The position numbers and the translations under genes are program-made. The notes under the pieces were generated by a model. That model ran no database searches, was not told the DNA's origin, and was given only the letters and a program-made list of their open reading frames with translations. A DNA stretch of 52,810 nucleotides from Planctomycetaceae bacterium (GTDB lineage: Bacteria > Planctomycetota > Planctomycetia > Planctomycetales > Planctomycetaceae), in assembly GCA_020426485.1 (NCBI GenBank), contig JAGQPY010000003.1, positions 4,069 through 56,878 of the forward strand, read 5' to 3'. Shown in pieces: positions 45,005 through 52,810 of this stretch (position 1 is the stretch's first letter; each line of letters starts with the position of its first letter).

Positions 45005-46999
45005 TCAGGCGGCTTTGCTGACCGTGACATCCGGCTGAACCAGTCGGCTGTATTCGGGACACGTTCGAATGAGTTCCGCGTGAGTTCCATTGGCCACGAT
45101 CTGGCCTCGTTCGAGAACTACGATGCGATCCACAAGGTCCAGAAAACGCTGGCCAATCACGTGCGAGATGATGAAGACTGTTCGATCGCGGGCGAATTCA
45201 TCCATCACTTCATAGATGATGGCCTCACTTTCGGCATCGATGGCAGACGTGGCTTCATCCATGATCAGAATGGATGGGTTTCGAACGATTGCTCTGGCCA
45301 GTGAGATGCGCTGCTTCTGTCCACCGGACAGCTTTTGCCCCTTTGCGCCGATCCGGGTGCTCAGTCCCTGTGGCAGCAGCGAAATAAAGTCTGCCGCATG
45401 CGCCCGACGAATCGCGGCTTCGACTTCTTCCGGCGTTGCATCCGGATTGCCGTACAGAACATTATTATAGATCGTGTCGTCAAACAGCATCGTGTCCTGC
45501 GTGACCAGTCCAATCTGACTTCGCAGCTGCCGGAACGACATATTTCTGATGTCGACATCATCAATACGAACACACCCCTGATCGGGGTCAATCAGTCGCG
45601 GCAGCAGACTGATCAGCGTCGATTTTCCGGAACCGTTGCCGCCGACAATGGCTACAACTTCGCCGAAGGGTATCTTCAGGTCGATTGAGTTCAGGGTCCA
45701 TTGCCCTGAAGGTGCGTTTGAGGCTTCCGAATGATATCGATACGAAATGTTCCGGAACTCAATGCTGCGACAATGAGGATTCACATTCACGGGGCTGGCT
45801 GTTTCCGGTACGCGAGACTTCTGGTCCGTCACCGAAAAAACCCGTTCCGCCGCAGCGAATGAACGTTTTAGCACCGGGAAGACTCCCGACAGCTTTCGAA
45901 TGGGGTCCAGAGATCCCGCCATCAGAACGTAGAGCGTCGTGAGTTCTGCAATGCCCAATGGTCCCGATGCGAGTTTGACGCCCGCGATTTCATCAGTGTT
46001 GTTCAGTACGAGATAAGCGCCGGGTATGAGGACCAGTGTGAAGGCCACAATGCCCAGCAATTCAGTCACAGGGCGAATCATGGCACTGACACGAATCATC
46101 TTCATGGAATTCGTGTAGTACTCGGTGTTTGCAGCCTCCATCTGCTTTCGGTGGTGGTCGACTCCGTCAAAGGCAATGACCACGCGCGTCGAGTCCAGCG
46201 TTTCGGAAACCGTGTGATAGATACTTCCCATGGTTTCCATGGTGCTCTTTGCCGCTCGGCGCATCGTGCGGCCGGAGCGATAGAAAAGATATCCGATGGC
46301 AGGCATGACAAGAATCGAGATGCAGGTCAGCCGCCAGTTAAACATCAGCGCAGCGACGATGCAGCCGATGGCCTTCAACGGTTCTCGAATCAGCTGAGCA
46401 CCAAACATATGCAGCCCCGCGCTCATTTCCGTGACATCATTCGTCAGTCGCGATGTCAGTTTTGCGGTGCCAAGTTCATGGACGGACTGGTAGTCCAGTC
46501 GCATGATGTTTTCGAACGTGTGACGCCGGATGTCGTTGGCAGTGGCCTGCACGAGGCCTCCGACCAGCAGTTCCTGAAGATAGACGATCACGCCTTTCAG
46601 AGTGCTGGCGAAGATCACCAGGCAAAGGATGCACAGGATGGTTCGAAACTTGTCTTCCGGAACGTAGGGCAGTACGGACGACCGGATCCATTTATTCAGA
46701 ACCAGACTCTGCGTTGCTGACGTTAGTTTTCGCTGCATTCGAGCGCGCGGTTCAATCTGTTCCTCGGTCATCTGATCGAGATTTGCCGTGTACGTGGCGA
46801 TTTGCTGATTCGCACTGTCGATTTCCTTATCGACATACGAATGAAGACTGTCGTTCTCAAAGAGCACACGTACGATCGGGAACGTGATGGACAGATTCAA
46901 CGACCAGAGAAACGAAATCAGCAGCGCAAACACCACGGACAGGAATAGCCGTCGCCGATAGGGCCAAAGATAAGATCCCAGACGAATCATCTGATCCAT
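45005..46999 (-). CDS. MsbA-like ABC exporter (fused permease and ATPase)
   Basis: 664 residues: an N-terminal six-helix ABC exporter domain, then an ATPase with Walker A VGGNGSGKSTL, Q-loop VTQDTMLFDDTIYNN, signature LSGGQKQRISLARAI, Walker B ILIMDEATSAID and H-loop ISHVIGQR. Between the first and second helices is an extra hydrophilic insert of about 65 residues with coiled-coil character (DKEIDSANQQIATYTANLDQ), lacking in E. coli MsbA. It would face the periplasm. A homodimer exporting lipid or a lipid-linked glycan is likely. It lies 196 bases downstream of the aminotransferase gene on the same strand, so it may export a product related to that cluster. Confidence 0.9.
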   Translation of the reverse strand: MDQMIRLGSYLWPYRRRLFLSVVFALLISFLWSLNLSITFPIVRVLFENDSLHSYVDKEIDSANQQIATYTANLDQMTEEQIEPRARMQRKLTSATQSLVLNKWIRSSVLPYVPEDKFRTILCILCLVIFASTLKGVIVYLQELLVGGLVQATANDIRRHTFENIMRLDYQSVHELGTAKLTSRLTNDVTEMSAGLHMFGAQLIREPLKAIGCIVAALMFNWRLTCISILVMPAIGYLFYRSGRTMRRAAKSTMETMGSIYHTVSETLDSTRVVIAFDGVDHHRKQMEAANTEYYTNSMKMIRVSAMIRPVTELLGIVAFTLVLIPGAYLVLNNTDEIAGVKLASGPLGIAELTTLYVLMAGSLDPIRKLSGVFPVLKRSFAAAERVFSVTDQKSRVPETASPVNVNPHCRSIEFRNISYRYHSEASNAPSGQWTLNSIDLKIPFGEVVAIVGGNGSGKSTLISLLPRLIDPDQGCVRIDDVDIRNMSFRQLRSQIGLVTQDTMLFDDTIYNNVLYGNPDATPEEVEAAIRRAHAADFISLLPQGLSTRIGAKGQKLSGGQKQRISLARAIVRNPSILIMDEATSAIDAESEAIIYEVMDEFARDRTVFIISHVIGQRFLDLVDRIVVLERGQIVANGTHAELIRTCPEYSRLVQPDVTVSKAA

Positions 47000-47195
47000 G
47001 GATACGTACCATTAACTGAAGAATTCGAAACCGTGCGCCGCTGCGGTGTCAGTCTCAGGATGCTCCGCTGTTTTCGGCTATGTTCAATCGAACGACAGCG
47101 CTGCCTGTGCGCAGGAGGCACGGAAATGTGGCACAATCTGCCATTTTCCACAACAGCGAATTTGGGCGATCGCCGGGAGTGTCCGGCCGCTGCTG

Positions 47196-48419
47196 TCAGG
47201 CGGCTCTTCTTGACCCGGACATTGCCGAAATCAGGGAACGCGTCGTCTGGCAGACGCGCCGCTGGTCTGTTTCGGTGAGTGAAGTGGACGATGGGAAACT
47301 CAGACAGTTTTCCGTGATGCGATCCGCAACTCCCGTCAGAACTGACGCTGCCTGTGCATACGGAGGGTTCGTGTGCATGGGACGCCATAGTCGGCGTGTC
47401 TGAATTCTGTGATCCTGCAGTTTCCGGCGAAGTTCAACTGCAGTGATTCCGGTCACGGCTGGATCAATGAATGCAGTCGACAGCCAGCAGGTTGAGAATG
47501 CATGGGGAGATTCCTGGAACCAGTGAATTCCTGGTTGCTTCAGCTGTTCTGCATATCGCTGAGCAATCTGTCGTTTGATGGACACCATGTCGTCAAGTTG
47601 CTCCAGTTGAGCCAGTCCCATGGCGGCCAGAACATTGCACATTCGATAGTTGTAGCCGACTTCATTGTGAACGTACTCGACGGCGTCGTCTTTGGCCTGA
47701 GTGGTCAGATACCTTGCTTTCTCTGCCATCTGTTGGCAGTTGGTGACGATCATTCCTCCCGCACCGGAAGTGATTGTCTTGTTGCCGTTGAAGCTGAAGC
47801 AGACGACATCGCTGTGTGAGCCGACTTTTCTGCCTTGATAGCTCGCGCCCAGTGCTTCGGCGGCATCCTCTACAACCTTCAGGCCGAAGCGTGCGGCAAT
47901 CTCACCGATCACATCGATCCGGACAGGATGTCCCAGAATGTGAACGGGGACAATCGCTCGAACTCGACGCCCCGTCTGTCGATTGAAGACCTGGCCGTTT
48001 CGGCAAACGCACTGTTCGGTCAGAAACGATTCCACAAGATTGGGATCCATCTGCCAGTATCGTGGTTCGGCGTCGATCAGAACGGGATGAGCGCCGATGT
48101 ACCGGATTGCGTTGACGGATGCGATGAACGTCAGGGTCGAGACCAGAACCTCGTCCTCCGGCTCAACTCCGGCGACCAGCAATGCCGTGTGCAGTGCCGA
48201 TGTGCCGTTGACTGTGGCCACCGCATAGTCGACGCCAACATACCTCGCCGTTTCCTCTTCAAACCGGTTCACGAAAGAACCGACTGATGAGACCCAGCCG
48301 GAATTCAGGCATTCCTGAACATACTTCCACTCATTGCCCCGGAGACTTGGTTCGCACAGCGGAATGAATGTCGCTGGTTCTGCGGCTGGTGTTGGCGGAT
48401 TTTCAGACGTTGTAGACAT
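47196..48419 (-). CDS. DegT/DnrJ-family sugar aminotransferase, LegC type
   Basis: 407 residues. A PLP-dependent sugar aminotransferase: IPLCEPSLRGNEWKYVQECL at the start, TSALHTALLVAGVEPEDEVL, the VEDAAEALGASYQG motif and the PLP lysine in SFNGNKTITSGAGGMIVT, the NGNK form typical of LegC/PglE-like enzymes. It would put an amino group on C4 of a 4-keto-6-deoxy-GlcNAc nucleotide, the product of the LegB-like dehydratase encoded just upstream, with which its start overlaps by 17 bases. The C-terminal region (DHRIQTRRLWRPMHTNP) fits the family. Confidence 0.87.
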   Translation of the reverse strand: MSTTSENPPTPAAEPATFIPLCEPSLRGNEWKYVQECLNSGWVSSVGSFVNRFEEETARYVGVDYAVATVNGTSALHTALLVAGVEPEDEVLVSTLTFIASVNAIRYIGAHPVLIDAEPRYWQMDPNLVESFLTEQCVCRNGQVFNRQTGRRVRAIVPVHILGHPVRIDVIGEIAARFGLKVVEDAAEALGASYQGRKVGSHSDVVCFSFNGNKTITSGAGGMIVTNCQQMAEKARYLTTQAKDDAVEYVHNEVGYNYRMCNVLAAMGLAQLEQLDDMVSIKRQIAQRYAEQLKQPGIHWFQESPHAFSTCWLSTAFIDPAVTGITAVELRRKLQDHRIQTRRLWRPMHTNPPYAQAASVLTGVADRITENCLSFPSSTSLTETDQRRVCQTTRSLISAMSGSRRAA

Positions 48420-49395
48420 CGTGTCGATATCCTGAGAGGTTCTTCCTGAACCATTCGATGGTCCTGCTGAGTCCGTCTTCCAGCGAAACGGCAGGTTCCC
48501 AGCCTGTCAGGCTTCTGGCCAGAGAATTGTCTGCCAGCAGTCGTTCCACTTCGCTGCGGCCCGGTCGCATTCGCTGTTCGTCGCATTCCACCTGAATATC
48601 TTCTCGGCCAACAAGTCTGGCGATGGTGTTAGCCAGGTCTCCCACGCTGATTTCACGGCCCGATCCAAAGTTCAGTGTGCGGCCGATTACGTTCGGATGA
48701 TGGCCGGCTGTCATAAATCCATTCACGGTATTGGCAACGTAATTCAAATCACGAGTTGGGGTGAGGCTTCCCAGTTTGATGGAATGAACATTCGGTTGCA
48801 GGCACTGCGTGATAATGGTCGGCAGAACGGCCCTGGCCGATTGCCGCGGGCCGAAAGTGTTGAACGGTCGAACGGTCACAACCGGAGTTTCGAAGGAGCA
48901 GAAGTACGATTCCACCAGCTTGTCTGCACCGATTTTGCTGGCAGAGTAGGGCGACTGTCCCTGCAGGGGATGAGTTTCCGCAATCGGAACCGTGATGGCG
49001 GTACCGTAAACCTCGCTGGTTGATGTGTGAACGACTCGCTCAGTGCCCAGGATTCTGGCTGCTTCCAGAACGTTCAGTGTGCCCACGATGTTGGTCTGAA
49101 CGTAGGACGATGGAGCCACATAGGAATACGGAATTGCAATCAGTGCTGCCAGGTGAAAGACGACTTCGCAGTCACTCATCGCGGAATGAACGAAGCTTCT
49201 GTCTGTAATATCGCCGGAGATGATTTCCATTTCGCTTTGTTGAGGCGAATCATCGAGCCAGCCTTGTCGTCCAGCTCCGTTGTAGTGAACCATGGCTCGC
49301 ACGGACGCTCCGGCTGTAGTCAGCGCTTCCGCCAGATGGCTGCCGATGAATCCACCCGCTCCGGTGACCAGGACCTTCTTCCCCGACCAGTTCAT
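48403..49395 (-). CDS. NAD-dependent sugar-nucleotide 4,6-dehydratase, LegB type
   Basis: 330 residues from ATG at 49395, with AGGTGG 6 nt upstream; an in-frame GTG adds three residues. Extended SDR fold: VLVTGAGGFIGSHLAEAL (NAD site), HLAALIAIPYSYVAPSSYVQ, the catalytic TSTSEVYGTA and YSASKIGADKL (Tyr-x-x-x-Lys), VRPFNTFGPRQSARAV. It matches LegB, which makes the 4-keto-6-deoxy form of GDP-GlcNAc in legionaminic acid synthesis (UDP in related routes). The ATG overlaps the stop of the nucleotidyltransferase gene (ATGA). The substrate nucleotide is inferred from that neighbour. Confidence 0.88.
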   Translation of the reverse strand: MNWSGKKVLVTGAGGFIGSHLAEALTTAGASVRAMVHYNGAGRQGWLDDSPQQSEMEIISGDITDRSFVHSAMSDCEVVFHLAALIAIPYSYVAPSSYVQTNIVGTLNVLEAARILGTERVVHTSTSEVYGTAITVPIAETHPLQGQSPYSASKIGADKLVESYFCSFETPVVTVRPFNTFGPRQSARAVLPTIITQCLQPNVHSIKLGSLTPTRDLNYVANTVNGFMTAGHHPNVIGRTLNFGSGREISVGDLANTIARLVGREDIQVECDEQRMRPGRSEVERLLADNSLARSLTGWEPAVSLEDGLSRTIEWFRKNLSGYRHDVYNV

Positions 49396-50447
49396 GCCGC
49401 CCACCTGCGCTGATTGATGTCGTCCTGAGCCTTCTGAAAATCGTCGTGCTTTCCGATATCCAGCCAGTATTCCATGATTGGAAACCCGACCACGGTTTCA
49501 CCGTTCTCCAGAAGAGTATTGATCAGGTCTGTCATGTCGTAACGAGTGCCTTCCGGGATGTACCTTCGCACTCCGGGTTCGAGCAGGTAGATGCCGGCAT
49601 TGACAAGAAAGTTCACCGTGGGCTTTTCCCGCAGACGTGTGACGATTCCCTGCCGGGCGTCGATGACTCCGTAGGGAACCTGAAAATCGTATTGCCGCAC
49701 AGCCACCGTCAGAGCGGCTTTGTGTTCCTGATGGAACTTCACCAGCGAACGAAAGTCGACGTCCGTCAGGATGTCCCCGTTGATCACCAGCATCGGTTCG
49801 TCGACATCTGTGATCAGTCCCAGCGCGCCGGCGGTGCCCAGCGGCTGGTCTTCAGAGACATAGTTCATTTCCACGCCGAAACGCTGCCCGGAGCCGAAGT
49901 ATCGCGTGATTTTTTCCGGCAGATAGTGCGTTGTGACGTTGATGCGGTGAATGCCCGCTCGCTGAAAGTTCTCGATGGTCCGTTCCATCAGCGGCTTGCC
50001 TCCGATGGAAAGCATGGGTTTTGGTGTGTCGTCCGTCAGCGGTCGAAGTCGAGTACCAAAACCACCTGCCATGATGACGGCCTGCAGCGGCATCGGTTGA
50101 GGCACAAACTCCTCGCTCATTGCCAGCTGGGCGACCGTCTGGTCTGCATTCAGCAACGGAAGGTGCCGAATATTCGCGTTCAGCATCAGTTCCAGCTGTT
50201 CTTCACGTGTGATGCCGACAGGGGCAGTGATCGAGGGCTTGTCGCGTTTCAGTTCGCTGACAGGAGTTCCCAGAGCAAAACCATTCAGGATGGCTCGACG
50301 CAGGTCGCCGTCTGTAATGGTGCGCAGAAAGCGTTGCTGGTCGTCCAGCACCAATGCGATGCCAATCGAACCGCGGTCGATCGCTTCCATCACCTGCCGA
50401 ATGGTGGAGCTTTCCTGAACACCGATGATGGACAGATCAACTTTCAT
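49392..50447 (-). CDS. CBS-domain sugar-phosphate nucleotidyltransferase (PtmE-like)
   Basis: 351 residues. A pair of CBS motifs fills the first ~115 residues (IDRGSIGIALVLDDQQRFLR, TDGDLRRAILNG, NIRHLPLLNADQTV). The nucleotidyltransferase domain follows: AVIMAGGFGTRLRPLTDDTP, KPMLSIGGKPL, then LVINGDILTDVDF (metal Asp) and NAGIYLLEP. This two-part layout is that of PtmE of Campylobacter, which makes GDP-glucosamine for legionaminic acid. CBS domains may sense adenosine nucleotides. It overlaps its upstream neighbour by 11 bases and the downstream dehydratase by 4. Confidence 0.88.
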   Translation of the reverse strand: MKVDLSIIGVQESSTIRQVMEAIDRGSIGIALVLDDQQRFLRTITDGDLRRAILNGFALGTPVSELKRDKPSITAPVGITREEQLELMLNANIRHLPLLNADQTVAQLAMSEEFVPQPMPLQAVIMAGGFGTRLRPLTDDTPKPMLSIGGKPLMERTIENFQRAGIHRINVTTHYLPEKITRYFGSGQRFGVEMNYVSEDQPLGTAGALGLITDVDEPMLVINGDILTDVDFRSLVKFHQEHKAALTVAVRQYDFQVPYGVIDARQGIVTRLREKPTVNFLVNAGIYLLEPGVRRYIPEGTRYDMTDLINTLLENGETVVGFPIMEYWLDIGKHDDFQKAQDDINQRRWAA

Positions 50448-51093
50448 GGTTCTGACTCTTCAGGAGTTTCGCAGGCACTCCGGCGACAACTGCTCCAGCA
50501 GGAACATCTCGAATGACGACCGCACCTGCCCCAACGATTGCTCCAGCCCCAACGCTAAGGTTTTCTCGAATCACAGCTCCAGCGCCGATATGACATTGCT
50601 CAGCAATGTGGACGCCCCCCAGCAGGCAGGCTCGGGGGGCGATATGAGAATGTGATTCCACGACGCTGTCATGTTCGACAATCGCTCCGGTGTTGATGAT
50701 GACGTTTTCATGAATGGTGGTACATGGTCCCATAACCGACTGCGCGAATATCTGCACGCCAGCTGACACCGCTGCATGTCTGGAAACACACGCCGTCGGA
50801 TGCTGTACAGTCAAAGGTGACAGGCCGGAGGCGCTTAATTGCTCAAAGAGTTTTTTTCTCAGGCCTGAACGGCCCACCCCTCCCATTGCAATCAGAAAAT
50901 GAGTCGCTCCCTGATCAATTGCAGCTGAAAGTTCTCGTTCGTCTCCAGCAACACGAGTTCCCAATACCTCGGTTCCCCACAGATTCTGATCTCGATCAAG
51001 AACGCAGTGAGCCCGCACTCCTTCGAGTAACCGAAGGACATCCAGGAGGCACCGGGAGTGACCTCCGGCTCCAATTAACACAACACATTTCAT
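50437..51093 (-). CDS. NeuD/PglD-family sugar acyltransferase (LegH-like)
   Basis: 218 residues from ATG at 51093. An N-terminal Rossmann-like domain (VVLIGAGGHSRCLLDVLRLL) is followed by a left-handed beta-helix of hexapeptide repeats (about 95-210: IIN-TGA-IVE-HDS, HIAPRACLLG, HIGAGAVIRENL, IVGAGAVVIRDV) ending in VVAGVPAKLLKS. In PglD and LegH the catalytic His lies in the segment matching NTGAIVEHDS here. It would acetylate the C4 amino group made by the LegC-like enzyme. First gene of the four-gene operon. Confidence 0.87.
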   Translation of the reverse strand: MKCVVLIGAGGHSRCLLDVLRLLEGVRAHCVLDRDQNLWGTEVLGTRVAGDERELSAAIDQGATHFLIAMGGVGRSGLRKKLFEQLSASGLSPLTVQHPTACVSRHAAVSAGVQIFAQSVMGPCTTIHENVIINTGAIVEHDSVVESHSHIAPRACLLGGVHIAEQCHIGAGAVIRENLSVGAGAIVGAGAVVIRDVPAGAVVAGVPAKLLKSQNHES

Positions 51094-51545
51094 CAAAGTG
51101 AGCTGCAACTCAACGCCTCGACACCTCGTTCAGGGGTAATACAAGGCGTGAACATGTGGCGGCCGGATCACGACGCTCCTGGAGGGGGCAGACTTTTTCC
51201 GCCCCGCCGGGACTTCACGCGTCATAGCGAAAGACGAAGGATGGAGGCAATAGGAAAAGCGATGGAAGGCTGAACCTGAACTATGGAAGTTCATGGCGAA
51301 TGACCTGAGCCGGAAATGGCTTTAACAGAAACAGAGTTCAGTTACGCTGGGAAATCGGTTCTGCGTTCGTGGTTGGGTAAGGCAGGACTGATGGAATTGC
51401 CGATACAACCAGTAAACTCACCGCGGAGTCACCGACAAACACCGGTGATTTTTGCCGGTCTGGTGTTTCGAATTGCTATTGCTGCGTTTTTCGGCCTGCT
51501 CTTATGCTGTCCACCGTTTCGTAAAAATGACCGCGAGTCCGCGCT
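51094..51545. other. Divergent intergenic region
   Basis: It separates the acyltransferase operon from the sulfotransferase gene and should hold promoters for both. GGGGC...GCCCC near 51185-51205 is a weak inverted repeat. An open frame at 51316-51549 overlaps the next start as ATGA but has no convincing coding character. No RNA gene seen. Confidence 0.4.
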
Positions 51546-52220
51546 ATGATTCTCTCATATCAGAAGAACTTCCTGTTCATTCACGTCCCCAAGACGGCGG
51601 GAACCAGCATCCGCGCGGCTTTGATGCCGTACAGTGAGCGGCCGGATCTGTTGTGGGAGAACAAGCTGCTTTCACGCATCGGCATCAATGTTAATCACAT
51701 TGGTCCGTACCGCCGCCGTCGTTTTCGAGGTCACTCCCGGGCAGTGGATCTTCAGAAGAACCTGCCCGCGTCGGTGTATGACGGTCTGTTCAAGTTTGCT
51801 TTCGTACGCAATCCATGGGACCTGCTGGTTTCGCTGTACAGCTACATTCCATCACGTCCGCGGCACCGAATGGCGTCTCGCGTTGCGGCGATGACCTTTG
51901 ACGAATTTGCCAGAGAGTGGTCTCAGCGTCCGGAGTTATCCCAGCGGTCATTTCTCTACGACACCGACGGCCGGTGCCTGATGAATTATGTCGGGCACTT
52001 TGAAACTCTGCGATCTGACTTTGAAGACGTCTGTCGGCACATCGGAATTACAGCCGACCTTGGTCACGCCAACGGTTCACGGCGTGGCGATTATCGAGAA
52101 ATGTACAGCCCGGAGTTGATGCGACTGGTTGGCGATCGGCTTGCCGATGACATTGAGACGTTTGGTTACGACTTTGATGAAGGTGTCAAATCCCGGGGAT
52201 CGGTTCGCCGTGCGGCCTGA
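51546..52220 (+). CDS. Sulfotransferase family 2 domain protein
   Basis: 224 residues. NFLFIHVPKTAGTSIRAALM is the 5'-phosphosulfate-binding loop, with a Lys in the PKTAGTS motif. FAFVRNPWDLLVSLYSYI is the 3'-phosphate-binding R-x-P-x-x-x-x-x-S region. Together they define the carbohydrate sulfotransferase group using PAPS. The later part has GHFETLRSDFEDVC and YREMYSPELMRLV, seen in bacterial members. It would sulfate a sugar, here probably a surface glycan given the divergent sugar-nucleotide operon. No signal peptide; cytoplasmic. Its methyltransferase neighbour lies 139 bases downstream. Confidence 0.85.
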   Translation: MILSYQKNFLFIHVPKTAGTSIRAALMPYSERPDLLWENKLLSRIGINVNHIGPYRRRRFRGHSRAVDLQKNLPASVYDGLFKFAFVRNPWDLLVSLYSYIPSRPRHRMASRVAAMTFDEFAREWSQRPELSQRSFLYDTDGRCLMNYVGHFETLRSDFEDVCRHIGITADLGHANGSRRGDYREMYSPELMRLVGDRLADDIETFGYDFDEGVKSRGSVRRAA

Positions 52221-52359
52221 TTGGTGCCGAATTCTGCTTCAGGTCCAGCCTGTGTCGGCGTGAGGAAATCTTTTGCCGTGTCGGGCAAATGTGTCCATCG
52301 ACGATCTGCTTTCACTTCTAAGTTTGTAGACATCATTTTCAGACGACAGGAATCTTCGC

Positions 52360-52810
52360 ATGCATCCAAGGGAGTGGAAGGCGGCCTACGATCGAGGCGA
52401 AAACATCACGGAACTGCTTCGCCAGGAAACTTCGTCTCGAGTGAATACAGAAGAAATCATCGAGACGGCTTATGACCTTCAGGCCGGGGCCTACGTCAAT
52501 TCTCTCCGTGATGCGGCGTTTCGGCAGTACAAAGTAGATTATGGAGATGCCATTGCTGAGACGCTTCATCGATTGATTCCTGAAGGTGGCAGTATCCTGG
52601 AACCCGGTGTCGGGGAAGGCACAACACTGTCTTTCGTTTCAAACTCCTTTGCTCGAAGGGCCGCATGCAGGTTCCACGGGTTCGATCTCTCGTGGTCAAG
52701 AGTAGCAATGTGCCGCCAGTGGTTGAACAGTCAGAATGCGAACGGTGTGTTTCTTTCTGTGGCCAGTATCTTCCATGCGCCGTACGCTGACAGTTCATTT
52801 GATGTCGTCT
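52360..52810 (+). CDS. SAM-dependent methyltransferase, 3' end outside window
   Basis: The frame opens at ATG 52360 (AGGAA 8 nt upstream) and runs to the last base without a stop: 150 residues are visible. The N-terminus (HPREWKAAYDRGENITELLR) resembles a group of methyltransferases found in polysaccharide clusters, and the SAM-binding glycine loop is ILEPGVGEGTTLSFV, with an acidic residue at the next strand end (FHGFDLSWSRVAM). The frame ends in ADSSFDVV, the usual start of strand 4. The target is unknown; sugar methylation is inference from the neighbouring sulfotransferase. Confidence 0.82.
   Translation, partial: MHPREWKAAYDRGENITELLRQETSSRVNTEEIIETAYDLQAGAYVNSLRDAAFRQYKVDYGDAIAETLHRLIPEGGSILEPGVGEGTTLSFVSNSFARRAACRFHGFDLSWSRVAMCRQWLNSQNANGVFLSVASIFHAPYADSSFDVV

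Noticed and set aside
51316-51549. 77-codon plus-strand frame overlapping the sulfotransferase start as ATGA
   Set aside because: The overlap hints at coupling and there is one hydrophobic stretch, but codon choice and composition are not coding-like and the ribosome site is poor.

Overview
This is 52.8 kb of a chromosome from a planctomycete, most likely order Planctomycetales. The signs are the DUF1552/DUF1592 and DUF1549/DUF1553 secreted cytochrome-type proteins, a pre-peptidase C-terminal (PPC) domain protein, many large secreted proteins of unknown role, loosely packed genes with long spacers, and a moderately high G+C. The genus cannot be fixed from the sequence alone. I see no rRNA, tRNA, CRISPR array, prophage or intact insertion sequence.

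Layout. 1-5.3 kb: a secreted TPR-like protein cut by the window edge, a TraB/GumN-family protein, a decayed stretch with a broken beta-propeller gene, and a DUF1552 protein. 5.5-8.0 kb: its DUF1592-family partner. 8.1-17.2 kb, minus strand: a nine-gene cbb3-type (C-family) haem-copper oxidase cluster, read from a dihaem cytochrome c through a membrane protein, ccoN, ccoO, a CcoS-like protein, a CcoP-anchor-like protein, a copper-type P-ATPase (CcoI/FixI), a TauE/SafE-like membrane protein and a DUF4405-like protein. 17.2-23 kb: a three-hairpin palindromic element, a small membrane protein, an aldo/keto reductase, a secreted orphan, a small protein built of three 24-residue repeats, and a THUMP-domain RNA methyltransferase. 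23.3-26.7 kb: hpf, ptsN, HPr and ptsI, a PTS phosphorelay with no sugar permease. 27.2-31.9 kb: RNase E/G, ribosomal protein L21, a cysteine desulfurase-like enzyme and a family 2 glycosyltransferase. 31.9-36.4 kb, minus: a DUF1549/DUF1553 protein and a PPC-domain protein. 37.3-39.3 kb: ribosomal protein S18, a secreted nucleoside hydrolase and a MogA/MoaB protein. 39.5-44.9 kb: a complete 2-oxoglutarate dehydrogenase operon (E1, E2, E3). 45-51.1 kb, minus: an MsbA-like ABC exporter and four overlapping genes for a legionaminate-type diamino sugar nucleotide. 51.5 kb to the end: a sulfotransferase and a methyltransferase cut by the window edge.

How the parts work together. The oxidase cluster carries the catalytic subunits plus copper delivery and assembly factors. 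What would normally be one CcoP gene looks split into a separate membrane anchor and a separate dihaem lipoprotein. The PTS genes look like a regulatory relay (EI to HPr to EIIA-Ntr) placed beside the ribosome hibernation factor, like the proteobacterial rpoN locus without rpoN. The nucleotidyltransferase, 4,6-dehydratase, aminotransferase and acyltransferase would give a GDP-linked diacetamido-trideoxy hexose for a surface glycan; the exporter, sulfotransferase and methyltransferase nearby suit surface glycan modification.

Most of the window is ordinary for this phylum. The most notable items are the split-CcoP cbb3 layout, the 24-residue repeat protein, the palindromic element at 17.3 kb, the HPr with an altered active-site motif, and the partial nonulosonate pathway.
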